A DNA stretch of 64,000 nt from the NCBI RefSeq assembly GCF_014195325.1, contig NZ_JACIBK010000008.1:1-64000 (forward strand), given 5' to 3'. Within the stretch, counting starts at the first letter, position 1. Each line of letters begins with the position of its first letter. Shown piece after piece: positions 34,446-43,432 of this stretch. A program made the translations under genes and the position numbers. This stretch comes from Rhizobium sp. BK650. Lineage in GTDB: Bacteria > Pseudomonadota > Alphaproteobacteria > Rhizobiales > Rhizobiaceae. The notes under the pieces were generated by a model. The model saw only the letters and a list, made by a program, of their open reading frames with translations. It ran no database searches and was not told where the DNA came from.

Positions 34446-35120
34446 ATGAAACATCATCCGCTTCGGCTGAGGGGTATTTTTGCCGCTATCGTTTTCGCAT
34501 CCTTCGGGCATGCGGCGCTTTCGGCTGATCTGGCGCCTTCGGCGGGCTCGCCAACGGCCACGCAAAGCCCGTGGCAGGTACGCCTGCGTGCGCTTGGTGT
34601 GATCACGCGGGATAATGGCTCGGTCGACGGTATTTCCGGATCCGGTCTTTCCTATTCAGACACGGTGGTTCCGGAAGCGGATATCTCCTATTTCTTCACC
34701 GACAATATTTCCGCCGAACTCATTCTCGGCACGACCTATGCCAATGTGCATGGCGAAGGCTCGATTGCCGGCCTCGGCGATATCGGCAAGACATGGCTGT
34801 TGCCGCCGACGCTGACGCTGCAATACCATTTCACTGATCTCGGCGCCTTCCAGCCCTATCTCGGTGCGGGCGTGAACTATACGGTCTTCTACAATCAATC
34901 CGGCAAAAGCGCCGACAGCCTCGACGTGAAGAACGCGTTCGGCGTCGCGCTGCAGGCGGGCTTCGACTATATGTTCGATGAGCATTGGGGTGCGAACCTG
35001 GATGTGAAGAAGATCTTCCTGCGCCCGGATTTCGACGCGACCGTCGGCGGCGCCGATGTCAGCGGCAAGGCGAAACTCGATCCCTGGCTGATCGGCGCTG
35101 GTGTGACCTATCGTTTCTAG
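34446..35120 (+). CDS. OmpW-family outer-membrane protein
   Basis: This 224-residue protein has a signal peptide (ends near AALSA, residue 26) and an eight-stranded beta-barrel. OmpW features are SPWQVRLRALGVI after the signal, VPEADISYFFTDNISAELI, LPPTLTLQYHF, FQPYLGAGVNYT and the C-terminal strand LDPWLIGAGVTYRF ending in phenylalanine. OmpW proteins form narrow hydrophobic channels and respond to osmotic or oxidative stress. It is preceded by a good ribosome site (AGGAGAG). Confidence 0.92.
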   Translation: MKHHPLRLRGIFAAIVFASFGHAALSADLAPSAGSPTATQSPWQVRLRALGVITRDNGSVDGISGSGLSYSDTVVPEADISYFFTDNISAELILGTTYANVHGEGSIAGLGDIGKTWLLPPTLTLQYHFTDLGAFQPYLGAGVNYTVFYNQSGKSADSLDVKNAFGVALQAGFDYMFDEHWGANLDVKKIFLRPDFDATVGGADVSGKAKLDPWLIGAGVTYRF

Positions 35121-35276
35121 AGCGTTTCCGTTTTCGAGACCGCTGCACGCTTGCGGAAAGCCTGATGCGTAGATTCAAAGAGGTTAGCGCGTCCGAATGG
35201 ACGCACGGCGCTCCAAGAGAAAGGCACCGGATTTCCGGCGCCTCTTCCCCTTCACCCCCCGTTTGCGCTATGGGCA

Positions 35277-35933
35277 ATGCCCATGAGCCAATCCACGTTC
35301 ACCATTCTGCTCGGCGGGGCACTCAGCCTGACGGATCGCTTACGTGATACCGTGCAGGACAGCCGGTTCATCGCTGCCGACGGCGGCATGCGCCACGCGG
35401 AGGCGTTGGGCGTGGTGCCGGAATTGTGGGTTGGCGATTTCGATTCCACACCGCCCGATCTCGACGGCGCCTTTCTCAATGTGCCGCGCCAGCCTTATCC
35501 GGCCGCGAAGGCGGCGACCGATGGCGAGATCGCCGTTTCCGCGGCAATCGAGCGTGGCGCAAAACGTCTGATTCTTGCCGGCGCATTGGGCGGCGAACGT
35601 TCCGACCATGCGCTTCAGCATCTGCTCTATGGCGTTGAACTGGCGCAGGAAGGCTTCGATGTGCTTTTGACCTCGGGCAGTGAGGAGGCGGTACCTTTGC
35701 TTCCCGGCTCGCTGGAGATCGATCTTCCGCCGGGTAGCCTGTTTTCGGTGCCGGGTTTCAGCGAACTCACCGGGCTCTTCATCGAGAATGCCCGCTATCC
35801 GCTCGTCGACTTCCATTTGCCGTTCGGCTCGTCGCGCACCATTTCCAATGTGGCAGAAGGCCCCGTGCGCTTCTCGCTTGCCAGCGGCAGGGCTATCGTG
35901 CTCGCGCGGCCCTATGATCTTTCCGGAGTCTGA
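35277..35933 (+). CDS. Thiamine diphosphokinase
   Basis: This 218-residue enzyme transfers pyrophosphate from ATP to thiamine. Family motifs are ADGGMRHAEALGVVPELWVG followed by DFDS, AAKAATDGEIAV (the D.E magnesium residues) and GALGGERSDHALQHL. The C-terminal B1-binding domain is shorter and less conserved, as usual in alphaproteobacteria. It lies three bases before the ABC-F gene, so the two are probably co-transcribed. ATG 35283 is an equally possible start. Confidence 0.92.
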   Translation: MPMSQSTFTILLGGALSLTDRLRDTVQDSRFIAADGGMRHAEALGVVPELWVGDFDSTPPDLDGAFLNVPRQPYPAAKAATDGEIAVSAAIERGAKRLILAGALGGERSDHALQHLLYGVELAQEGFDVLLTSGSEEAVPLLPGSLEIDLPPGSLFSVPGFSELTGLFIENARYPLVDFHLPFGSSRTISNVAEGPVRFSLASGRAIVLARPYDLSGV

Positions 35934-35936
35934 TAT

Positions 35937-37757
35937 TTGGCGCCTCCCATCCTGAAACTCGACGATATCTTTCTGAGCTTCGGCGGCACGCCGCTTCTGG
36001 CAGGTGCCGCACTGCAGGTGGAGCCCGGCGACAAGATCTGCCTTGTCGGTCGCAACGGCTCGGGCAAATCAACGCTCCTGAAGATCGCTGCCGGGCTCGT
36101 TGACGCGCAGTCAGGTGAGGTGTTTCGCCATCCGGCGTCCACGGTGCGTTATCTGGAGCAGGCACCGGATTTTGCCGGCTTCGAGACCGTGCAGGCCTAT
36201 GCGGAAGCGGGGCTTGGGCCGGGCGATGATCCCTACCGCGTCACTTACCTTTTGTCGCATCTCGGGTTGACCGGTGAGGAAAACCCGCGGAATCTTTCCG
36301 GCGGCGAGGCGCGCCGCGCTGCGCTTGCACGCGTGCTGGCGCCGGAGCCAGATATTCTGCTGCTCGACGAGCCGACCAACCATCTCGACCTGCCGACCAT
36401 CGAATGGCTGGAAGGCGAACTGCAGAAGACGCGCAGTGCACTGGTACTGATTTCGCACGACCGCCGCTTCCTTGAAAAGGTTTCCACGGCGACAGTCTGG
36501 CTCGATCGCGGCATGTCGAGGCGCCTCGACAGGGGCTTTGCATTTTTCGAAGCCTGGCGGGATCAGGTGCTGGAGGCCGAAGAACTGGAACAGCATAAGC
36601 TCGGTAAGGCGATCGAGCGCGAGGAGCACTGGCTGCGGTACGGCGTGACGGCGCGCCGCAAGCGCAATATGCGCCGCCTCGGCGAGCTACAGACCATGCG
36701 TGCGCAATATCGCGGTCATAAGGGTCCGCAAGGCACTGTGCAGGCGGCGGCATCGGACGCACAGGAATCCGGCAAGCTGGTGATCGAGGCCGACAAGATC
36801 ACCAAGAGCTATGATGACAGGCCGATCGTTGCGCCGTTCTCGATCCGCGTTCATCGGGGCGATTGTATTGGTCTGGTCGGTCCCAACGGCGCTGGCAAGA
36901 CGACGCTTCTGAAGATGCTGACGGGACAGCTTGCGCCCGATAGCGGCACGGTGAAGCTCGGCACCAATCTGGAGATCGCCACTCTCGACCAGAAGCGTGA
37001 GGACCTGAACCTCGAGGATACCCTCGCCAACTATTTGACGGACGGGCGCGGCGAAAATCTGCTGGTCAATGGCGAGCAGCGGCATGTGACCGGCTATATG
37101 AAGGAATTCCTGTTTCAGCCGGAGCAGGCGCGCACACCGATCAAGAACCTCTCGGGCGGCGAGCGCGCACGGCTGATGCTGGCGCGCATTCTGTCGCGAC
37201 CGGCAAACCTGCTCATTCTCGACGAACCGACCAACGATCTGGATATCGAGACGCTGGATCTGCTGCAGGAGATCGTTACCGGTTTTGCTGGTACCGTCAT
37301 CCTTGTCAGCCATGATCGTGATTTCCTCGATCGCACTGTGACCTCGACGATCGCGCCTGCCAATCCGGAGACGCCGGATGGGCGCTGGATCGAATATGCC
37401 GGCGGCTATTCCGATATGCTGGCACAGCGTAAGGGCGCCGCCGACGAGCGCCGCAGGGCCGAGAAGGCGGCGGAAAAGCCGAAGGTGCAGGAGGCCGCTG
37501 CCGCTTCTCCCGCTTCGAAGGGCAAGCTCTCCTACAAGCAGAAATTCGCGCTTGAAAACTTGCCGAAGGAAATGGCGAAGGCCGAAGCCGAGATCGCCAA
37601 GCGCGAGGAGAAGATGGCAGATCCCAATCTTTTCACGAAGGATCCTGCGACCTTCAACCGGTTGGCCTCGGAGATGGAGAAGCTGCGCGAAAGCCTGACA
37701 AAAATGGAAGAGGAATGGCTGGAGCTTGAAATGCTGCGCGAGGAATTGGAAGGATGA
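35937..37757 (+). CDS. ABC-F family ATPase (Uup-like)
   Basis: This 606-residue soluble protein has two ATPase domains and no membrane part. The first has GRNGSGKST, LSGGEARR and LLLDEPTNHLD; the second GPNGAGKTT, LSGGERAR and LILDEPTNDLD. The inter-domain linker at about 210-265 is Arg-rich (P-site tRNA interaction motif region). A charged C-terminal coiled coil (about 510-606) is the Uup feature that binds nucleic acid. ABC-F proteins relieve ribosome stalling. The start is TTG 35937, three bases after the kinase stop. Confidence 0.92.
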   Translation: MAPPILKLDDIFLSFGGTPLLAGAALQVEPGDKICLVGRNGSGKSTLLKIAAGLVDAQSGEVFRHPASTVRYLEQAPDFAGFETVQAYAEAGLGPGDDPYRVTYLLSHLGLTGEENPRNLSGGEARRAALARVLAPEPDILLLDEPTNHLDLPTIEWLEGELQKTRSALVLISHDRRFLEKVSTATVWLDRGMSRRLDRGFAFFEAWRDQVLEAEELEQHKLGKAIEREEHWLRYGVTARRKRNMRRLGELQTMRAQYRGHKGPQGTVQAAASDAQESGKLVIEADKITKSYDDRPIVAPFSIRVHRGDCIGLVGPNGAGKTTLLKMLTGQLAPDSGTVKLGTNLEIATLDQKREDLNLEDTLANYLTDGRGENLLVNGEQRHVTGYMKEFLFQPEQARTPIKNLSGGERARLMLARILSRPANLLILDEPTNDLDIETLDLLQEIVTGFAGTVILVSHDRDFLDRTVTSTIAPANPETPDGRWIEYAGGYSDMLAQRKGAADERRRAEKAAEKPKVQEAAAASPASKGKLSYKQKFALENLPKEMAKAEAEIAKREEKMADPNLFTKDPATFNRLASEMEKLRESLTKMEEEWLELEMLREELEG

Positions 37758-37860
37758 TCCGATAAAATTTCCAGAAGTGTCGGATCGGGCGGTTTTCATC
37801 CGTCTTTGAGCCGACCGTGATCAACGGCATGGTGCCATCACGTCATAACGGAGATTTTTC

Positions 37861-38259
37861 ATGCGCATGATTTTCGTGAATCTGCCCGTCAAGGACCTGG
37901 TCAAGTCAAAGGAATTCTTCTCGGCGCTCGGTTTTTCCTACAATCCTGCCTTCACCAACGACGATGCCGCCTGCATGATCGTCGAGGAAAATATCTATGT
38001 TATGCTGCTGACCCATGGTCATTTCCAGCAGTTTATTGAAGGCGACATCGCCGATACATCCAAGGGCAAGGAAGTGCTGACCTGCCTTTCGGCCGGCAGC
38101 CGCGCCGAAGTGGACGATTACCTCAAGAAGGCGCTGGCAGCTGGCGGCAAACCCTGGAAGCCGATCCTCGACATGGGACCGATGTATGGCTGCAGCTTTC
38201 AGGACCTCGACGGCCATGTCTGGGAAATTATGTACATGGATATGTCCTCGGCCGGCTAA
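37861..38259 (+). CDS. VOC (glyoxalase-fold) protein
   Basis: This 132-residue protein has two beta-alpha-beta3 modules: FVNLPVKDLVKSKEFFSALG at the start and MYGCSFQDLDGHVWEIMYMD at the end. It resembles the lactoylglutathione lyase-like group that includes PhnB-type and fosfomycin-resistance relatives. The metal ligand positions are only partly of the glyoxalase I type, so the activity is not assigned. It stands alone, after a 100-base gap, with GGAG ahead of ATG. Confidence 0.85.
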   Translation: MRMIFVNLPVKDLVKSKEFFSALGFSYNPAFTNDDAACMIVEENIYVMLLTHGHFQQFIEGDIADTSKGKEVLTCLSAGSRAEVDDYLKKALAAGGKPWKPILDMGPMYGCSFQDLDGHVWEIMYMDMSSAG

Positions 38260-38407
38260 CTGTATTTTTACAGGATGTTTCGCGGGCTTCCGGCGGCTGC
38301 CGGAGGCCCTCACTTTTCCTTGATTGGCCCATGCAGTGTCATGCAGCCTAGAGTGCCGCTCCGGCAGCCGGGGATCGCGCCTACCAAAGGCAAAAAGGAA
38401 GAGTCAG

Positions 38408-39034
38408 ATGCCTCGCAAATCCTATACCGGAATAATTGTGGCGTTTGCCGCCAGCGGTTTCATCGTGCTCGACCTTTCGCAGGCGAGCGCTCAGGAAATG
38501 CAGCGAGTGCGCGTGCGTGGCACGATCGAGGGGCTCAATGGCGATACGCTGACCGTCAAAACCCGCGAAGGCAGTGATGCGGCGATTGCGCTAAAATCGG
38601 GATGGAAGGTCGGTGGCATCAAGAATGCCTCGGTCGACGACATCAAGGTTGGCGATTTTGTCGGTGTGGCCTCGTTGCCGAAAGGCACCGGGCCCGACGG
38701 CGCAATCGAAGTGCTGATCTTTCCGGCTGCGATGAGGGGCACCGGCGAAGGCAACCGGCGGTGGGATGTTCAGCCGAACAGTTCAATGACGAATGCGACC
38801 GTGAGCAATGCCGTCAAGGCGGTCGACGGTCATACGATCACGCTCACCTATCAGGGCAAGGAAAAAATCATCTCGATTGCTGACGGCACCCCGATCGTCA
38901 CATTCGCGCCGGCAACGAAGGATGACTTGAAGCCCGGCGCCGGCGTGATCGTCATGGCGGAAAAGGCAGCTGACGGCAGCATCTCGGCAGCGCAGGTGAC
39001 AGTCGGCGTCAATGGCGTAATGCCGCCGATGTAA
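38408..39034 (+). CDS. Exported protein with DUF5666-like beta repeats
   Basis: The protein has 208 residues from ATG 38408 (AAGGAAGAG upstream). The signal peptide ends near QASAQ (residue 29). Two similar all-beta modules follow: VRVRGTIEGLNGDTLTVKTR with IKVGDFVGVASLPKGTGPDG, and NAVKAVDGHTITLTYQGKEK with DDLKPGAGVIVMAEKAADGS. This OB-like pattern recalls DUF5666 proteins, which are periplasmic and often stress- or metal-related. The function is unknown. Confidence 0.75.
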   Translation: MPRKSYTGIIVAFAASGFIVLDLSQASAQEMQRVRVRGTIEGLNGDTLTVKTREGSDAAIALKSGWKVGGIKNASVDDIKVGDFVGVASLPKGTGPDGAIEVLIFPAAMRGTGEGNRRWDVQPNSSMTNATVSNAVKAVDGHTITLTYQGKEKIISIADGTPIVTFAPATKDDLKPGAGVIVMAEKAADGSISAAQVTVGVNGVMPPM

Positions 39035-39101
39035 GATTTTCCGGAGCTTTGATTTCACGCAATTCCGCACACAGAACCGCTGAGACTTTGCTGGAGCTTG
39101 C

Positions 39102-40943
39102 TCAGGCGGCCGGGGCGGCGGCCACCGCACTCGATCCCGCTGCCGCCGTTGCGGGCGATTCCTCGTCTGGCTTCGAAGGCAGGGCCAAGAGGTGCAGCGT
39201 ACGCGGATGCAGCGCTTCCATGTAGGTTTCCGAACGGCCGATATAAATCATGCCGGTATCCGGCATGCTGGCGAGCAGCTTTGTCATCGTATGCTGCCAC
39301 TCCGGCTCCATGCCTTCGAGCACTTCGTCGAAAACAACCCAGCGCGGTTTGACAAGAAGCAGGCGAGCAAAACCGATGGCCTTCTGCTGGTCGGCATCAA
39401 GGATCTTGTCCCAACGGGCCTTCGTATCGAGACGCGCGATCAGTGAATGCAGGCCAGCGGCTTCAAGCGCGGCTTCGACGGCTGCATTGTCATAGGTCTC
39501 GGGTTTTTCAGGGAAGGCGATCGCCTCGCGCAGCGAGCCGCCGGGAACATAGGCGACCTGCGGGATAAACAGCATATCGTCGAGCGGCGGCAGGCCCATC
39601 GTACCCATGCCAGAGGGCCAGAGACCAGCCATGGCTTCGAAGAGCAGGCGGCGGTTGACGCTGTGATCACCGTTGATCATGACCTTTTCACCCGCCTTGA
39701 TCGTCACATCTGTCTCGCGCATGCGGAAGCCACCGCAATCATCGATATCCTCGCCGAGCTTGGCGATGATGACGATATCCTTCAACGTCAGAGTGTCAGG
39801 TGCGGTTTCTTCGTAGACGATGGCGTCCCTCACATCAAAGCTATCGTCCATCTCCTGAAGCGCCTGGCGGAAATCGGTGACGCGCATCAGCGTCGCACGC
39901 CATTCGGCAATCGGGCCGAAATTGGCGACATACCAGCGCAGCGCCGTATTGACCTGGTTGAAGGCGCCGACCGACATCATCAGCTGGCCAAAGGTAAGGC
40001 CGCCGGAGAAATAGGCGGGCGCTGCAACGATGATCGGAATGACGATAACCAACCAGCCGTAACCTGCCGAAACCCAGGTCAGGTTTGTGTTGGCCATGGC
40101 GAGACGCTTGATGACCGAGAGAACGTTGCTGATATCGGTATTGATACGCTTGCGCTCGTTCTCCTCACCGTGCGCCACTGTGATCGCCGGCATGTTCTCA
40201 TTGGCGTGCATCAGCGCGAAGCGCAATTCGGCTTCCTGGGAAAACCTGTCCGCATTGAGTTTGACGAGCTTGCGGCCGACAACCTGGCTCAAGACTGAGG
40301 CCGACGCGGCGTAGAAGATCGCCGCCCAGACCATGTAGCCGGGAATTGAAAAGCTATGGCCGCTGATGTGGAAGATGAAGCCGCTCGAAAGCTCCCACAA
40401 AACACCGATGAAGCTGACGAGCAGGATGGTCGATTGCAACAATCCGAGGACGAGCCCCGTGGTGCTTTCGGCGAGGTTACGCGAATCTTCATGCAGACGC
40501 TGGTCGGGATTGACGCCGATGATGCCGATGGTCGAGAGTTTCAGCGCGCGCTTGCGCTTCAACCACTGATCGACGAGATCACGTGACAGACCCTCGCGCA
40601 TATAGAGCGCGGTCATCTGGTTCAGCCAGGCCTGCAGTACGTTGAGCAACAGCAGCGCGCCGGCGATTATCGCGAAGACTTCGAGCTGGTGGAAGAACTC
40701 GCCAAGATCACGGCGCTCCAGGGAATCATAAAAGGGGGCGTTCCATTCGTTGAGGATCACCTGTCCATAGGCCGTCGCCAGAATGATGATAACGAGCAGC
40801 GTCGCCAGCAGCAGCACCTTGCCGCGGACCTGCGAATTCCAGAATGCGGAGAACATCACTCCAAGCCGATATGTCAGGCTGAGATCATACCCTACCCGGT
40901 CCTGACTCTGGATGCCCCTCCCCCTTTTTATGTCATTTGCCAT
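39102..40943 (-). CDS. SbmA/BacA-related ABC exporter with degenerate ATPase domain
   Basis: This 613-residue protein has an N-terminal ABC_membrane_2 (SbmA/BacA, YddA-type) domain (about 30-340, including NEWNAPFYDSLERRDLGEFF) and a C-terminal ATPase-like domain. The Walker A position reads GDHSVNRR (425-432), with K431 replaced by arginine and the loop glycines lost. The signature is LDADQQKA in place of LS.GEQQR, and the switch histidine is replaced in IYIGRSE. Walker B VVFDEVLEGME keeps D-E. The frame is intact and conserved in tone, so it is probably a non-hydrolysing transporter, as BacA and SbmA work without an ATPase. An Ala-rich C-terminal tail follows. It is divergent from the metA riboswitch. 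Confidence 0.85.
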   Translation of the reverse strand: MANDIKRGRGIQSQDRVGYDLSLTYRLGVMFSAFWNSQVRGKVLLLATLLVIIILATAYGQVILNEWNAPFYDSLERRDLGEFFHQLEVFAIIAGALLLLNVLQAWLNQMTALYMREGLSRDLVDQWLKRKRALKLSTIGIIGVNPDQRLHEDSRNLAESTTGLVLGLLQSTILLVSFIGVLWELSSGFIFHISGHSFSIPGYMVWAAIFYAASASVLSQVVGRKLVKLNADRFSQEAELRFALMHANENMPAITVAHGEENERKRINTDISNVLSVIKRLAMANTNLTWVSAGYGWLVIVIPIIVAAPAYFSGGLTFGQLMMSVGAFNQVNTALRWYVANFGPIAEWRATLMRVTDFRQALQEMDDSFDVRDAIVYEETAPDTLTLKDIVIIAKLGEDIDDCGGFRMRETDVTIKAGEKVMINGDHSVNRRLLFEAMAGLWPSGMGTMGLPPLDDMLFIPQVAYVPGGSLREAIAFPEKPETYDNAAVEAALEAAGLHSLIARLDTKARWDKILDADQQKAIGFARLLLVKPRWVVFDEVLEGMEPEWQHTMTKLLASMPDTGMIYIGRSETYMEALHPRTLHLLALPSKPDEESPATAAAGSSAVAAAPAA

Positions 40944-41063
40944 TACAAGTTTCCAAATCCGCCCATCCTTACATTAATAACATGGGGGCGTTACTGGTCC
41001 ATCAACAGATTCCACCACCTATATAGAAAGCGTGATGGCTTTTGCAGCTATCTGCATTGACAG

Positions 41064-41092
41064 TTGATTCGCAGCCTGACTGGCGCTATCTA
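41064..41092 (+). promoter_or_regulatory. Probable housekeeping promoter of metA
   Basis: TTGATT (41064-41069), a 17-base spacer and TATCTA (41087-41092) resemble a sigma-70 promoter. The predicted start near 41099 coincides with the first base of the riboswitch. Confidence 0.5.
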
Positions 41093-41097
41093 GGATG

Positions 41098-41155
41098 CCT
41101 CGTGGTGATTTGGCCGGCCGGCTTGCAGCCACGTTAAATAAGTCGCTAAAGGGCC
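41098..41155 (+). ncRNA. SAM-II riboswitch
   Basis: Stem P1 is CGTGG (41101-41105) with CCACG (41129-41133). The loop carries TGATTTGGCCGGCCGGCTTGC, and the 3' part TTAAATAAGTCGCTAAAGGG supplies the pseudoknot strand and the conserved GCTAAA. This closely follows the SAM-II (metA motif) consensus of alphaproteobacteria. S-adenosylmethionine binding forms a pseudoknot that turns down metA. Confidence 0.93.
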
Positions 41156-41163
41156 GCGTGCGG

Positions 41164-41200
41164 ACCGGTAGCGATTCTTTCGCCGCCGGTTTTTTATTTT
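41164..41200 (+). terminator. Expression-platform terminator of the SAM-II riboswitch
   Basis: ACCGG (41164-41168) pairs with CCGGT (41186-41190), with an inner GCG/CGC pair, followed by TTTTTATTTT. It lies between the aptamer and the metA start, 17 bases before the ATG, so it can act as the off-switch. Confidence 0.7.
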
Positions 41201-41216
41201 GATCGAGTTGACCGCA

Positions 41217-42140
41217 ATGCCCATCAAGATCCCCGATACGCTGCCAGCCTTCGAAACCCTCGTGAAAGAGGGGGTGCGCGTGATGACCGAAACGGTAGCG
41301 ATCCGTCAGGATATCCGCCCGTTGCAGATCGGGTTGCTCAATCTCATGCCGAACAAGATCAAGACCGAAGTGCAGATGGCGCGCCTGGTCGGCGCTTCGC
41401 CGCTGCAGGTGGAATTTTCGCTGGTTCGCGTCGGCAACCACAAAGCCAAGAATACGTCTGAAGAACATCTGCTCGCTTTCTACCAGACCTGGGAGGAAGT
41501 GAAGCACCGCAAGTTCGACGGCTTCATCATCACGGGCGCGCCGATCGAGACGCTGCCTTATGAGGATGTTACCTATTGGAAGGAAATGCAGCAGATATTC
41601 GACTGGACGCAGACGAATGTGCATTCGACCATGAATGTCTGTTGGGGTGCTATGGCAGGGATCTATCATTTCCATGGCGTGCCGAAGTATGAGCTGAAGG
41701 AAAAGGCCTTCGGCGTCTATCGCCACACCAACCTCAAATCTTCCTCCGTCTATCTGAATGGTTTCTCCGACAATTTCGAGGTCCCGGTGTCTCGTTGGAC
41801 CGAGGTGCGCCGCGCCGACATCGAGAAGGTAGACGGGCTCGAAATCCTCATGGAGTCGAACGAGATGGGCGTCTGTCTCGTCCATGAACCGAAGGGCCGG
41901 CGGCTTTATATCTTCAATCATGTCGAATATGATTCCACATCGCTTTCGGACGAATATTTCCGTGACGTGAACGCCGGCGTACCGATTAAGATGCCGCACA
42001 ACTACTTCCCGCATAATGACCCGACGCTTGCGCCGCAGAACCGCTGGCGCAGCCACGCGCATCTGCTTTTCGGCAACTGGATCAACGAGATCTACCAGAC
42101 GACGCCTTACGACATCGAAGAGATCGGCTCGGACATCTAA
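41217..42140 (+). CDS. metA: Homoserine O-acyltransferase MetA
   Basis: This 307-residue enzyme activates homoserine for methionine synthesis (the acetyl or succinyl donor is not certain; many alphaproteobacterial MetA proteins use acetyl-CoA). ATG 41217 gives the family start MPIKIPDTLPA; TTG 41199 lies within the terminator and is unlikely. The catalytic cysteine is in STMNVCWGAMAG (near 142), the histidine in IFNHVEYDS (near 235), with the glutamate one helix turn later. Expression is controlled by the SAM-II riboswitch directly upstream. Confidence 0.95.
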   Translation: MPIKIPDTLPAFETLVKEGVRVMTETVAIRQDIRPLQIGLLNLMPNKIKTEVQMARLVGASPLQVEFSLVRVGNHKAKNTSEEHLLAFYQTWEEVKHRKFDGFIITGAPIETLPYEDVTYWKEMQQIFDWTQTNVHSTMNVCWGAMAGIYHFHGVPKYELKEKAFGVYRHTNLKSSSVYLNGFSDNFEVPVSRWTEVRRADIEKVDGLEILMESNEMGVCLVHEPKGRRLYIFNHVEYDSTSLSDEYFRDVNAGVPIKMPHNYFPHNDPTLAPQNRWRSHAHLLFGNWINEIYQTTPYDIEEIGSDI

Positions 42141-42278
42141 GCGTCATCGGGCAGGTTTAAAAAAGCGTCGCCGCATTTCTGCGCCGGCGTTTTGTTTTCC
42201 GGTTCCGACCGGTTGCGGTTTGCAGGAAATGGGGGCAGGGTCCGGTTCCTCAATTCTAGGGATGGAGTAGCGTCAATC

Positions 42279-43301
42279 ATGGCGGACAAGTTGGAACGGG
42301 AAGTTTTCGGACAGACAAAGGACGGGCAGAGCGTCCATCGCGTCGTCATTCGCGGCGGCGGATTGACGGTCAAGGTGCTGAGCTGGGGTGCGGTCATTCA
42401 AGATGCGCGGCTCGAAGGGCATGGTGCGCCGCTGGTGCTCGGCTTTGAGAATTTCGAGAGCTACCTCGCCCATTCGCCCTTCTTCGGTGCAACGCCGGGC
42501 CGCTGCGCCAATCGTATCGGCGACGGCAAGTTCAAGCTGGACGGCAAATCCTATCAGCTCGAACTCAACGAGAAAGGCGTCACGCATCTGCATGGCGGCA
42601 GCAACAATATCGGGACGCTCGTCTGGACGATCGTCGAGCACGAGGCCGACCGCGTGATGCTGAAGGTCGTCGATCCCGATGGCCGGGCCGGCTATCCCGG
42701 CAATTGCACGATCCAGGTGACCTATCGCGTGCATGGCAACGGCGAGCTTTCCGTCAACTACGAGACCACGACGGACCAGCCGACGATCGCCAACGTCTGC
42801 CAGCATTCCTACTTCAATCTCGACGGTCGCGAAGATGCGCTGGCGCATGACATCATGATCGCCGCTGACCACTTCCTGCCGACCGACGAGAAGCAGATCC
42901 CGACCGGTGAAGTTCGCTCCGTTGCAGGGAGCGAATTCGATTTCCGTGAGATGGCGCCGATGAAGCGTTTCGTTGGGCACGAACAGGCGCTCTACGATCA
43001 TAATTTCTGCATTTCGAACGATCGCACCGCCAAGCGTTCCGTCGTGCTTGCCCGCAGCCTGCATTCCGGTGTTTCGCTGGAAGTGCGCACGACCGAGCCG
43101 GGCGTTCAGTTCTATGCCGGCTTCAAGCTCAACGTGCCGGTGCCGGGCCTTGACGGCCGCAGATACGGTCCGTTCGCCGGCTTCTGCCTGGAAACGCAAA
43201 TCTGGCCCGATGCGATCAACCACCAGGGCTTCCCGAATGCCGTGCTGCGCCCCGGCGAAGTGCTGCGTCAGGAAACGGATTATATCTTCACGAAGAACTG
43301 A
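42279..43301 (+). CDS. galM: Aldose 1-epimerase (galactose mutarotase)
   Basis: This 340-residue beta-sandwich enzyme interconverts alpha and beta sugar anomers. Family motifs are GATPGRCANRIGDGKF, VTHLHGGS, CQHSYFNLDG (catalytic histidine, near 175) and FCLETQIWPDAINH with the catalytic glutamate (about 305). ATG 42279 is preceded by GGAG. A strong terminator follows, so it is separate from the amino-sugar operon behind it. Confidence 0.93.
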   Translation: MADKLEREVFGQTKDGQSVHRVVIRGGGLTVKVLSWGAVIQDARLEGHGAPLVLGFENFESYLAHSPFFGATPGRCANRIGDGKFKLDGKSYQLELNEKGVTHLHGGSNNIGTLVWTIVEHEADRVMLKVVDPDGRAGYPGNCTIQVTYRVHGNGELSVNYETTTDQPTIANVCQHSYFNLDGREDALAHDIMIAADHFLPTDEKQIPTGEVRSVAGSEFDFREMAPMKRFVGHEQALYDHNFCISNDRTAKRSVVLARSLHSGVSLEVRTTEPGVQFYAGFKLNVPVPGLDGRRYGPFAGFCLETQIWPDAINHQGFPNAVLRPGEVLRQETDYIFTKN

Positions 43302-43327
43302 ACTCGCCGATCCATTCAGGATCGATG

Positions 43328-43361
43328 AAACCCTCGCAGTGCGACTGCGAGGGTTTTTCTT
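43328..43361 (+). terminator. Rho-independent terminator of galM
   Basis: ACCCTCGCAGT (43330-43340) pairs perfectly with ACTGCGAGGGT (43344-43354) around GCG, followed by TTTTCTTTT. Confidence 0.93.
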
Positions 43362-43388
43362 TTGGCCGACACGAATCTGGCTTGTCGT

Positions 43389-43432
43389 CTGGTTCTAAAT
43401 AGGTTCTATTATGGGTCCATGGATAGAACCAG
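43389..43432. promoter_or_regulatory. GntR operator overlapping the start codon of its own gene
   Basis: CTGGTTCTA (43389-43397) and TAGAACCAG (43424-43432) form a perfect 9-bp inverted repeat. A third half-site, GGTTCTAT (43402-43409), pairs with ATAGAACC (43423-43430). The right arm lies inside the coding sequence, after the ATG at 43419, so binding would block both transcription and the ribosome site region. Confidence 0.7.

Noticed and set aside
35121..35276. Repetitive extragenic element after ompW
   Set aside because: The GAGCGTTTCCGTTTT segment resembles common rhizobial intergenic filler, but there is only one copy here and no clear fold.
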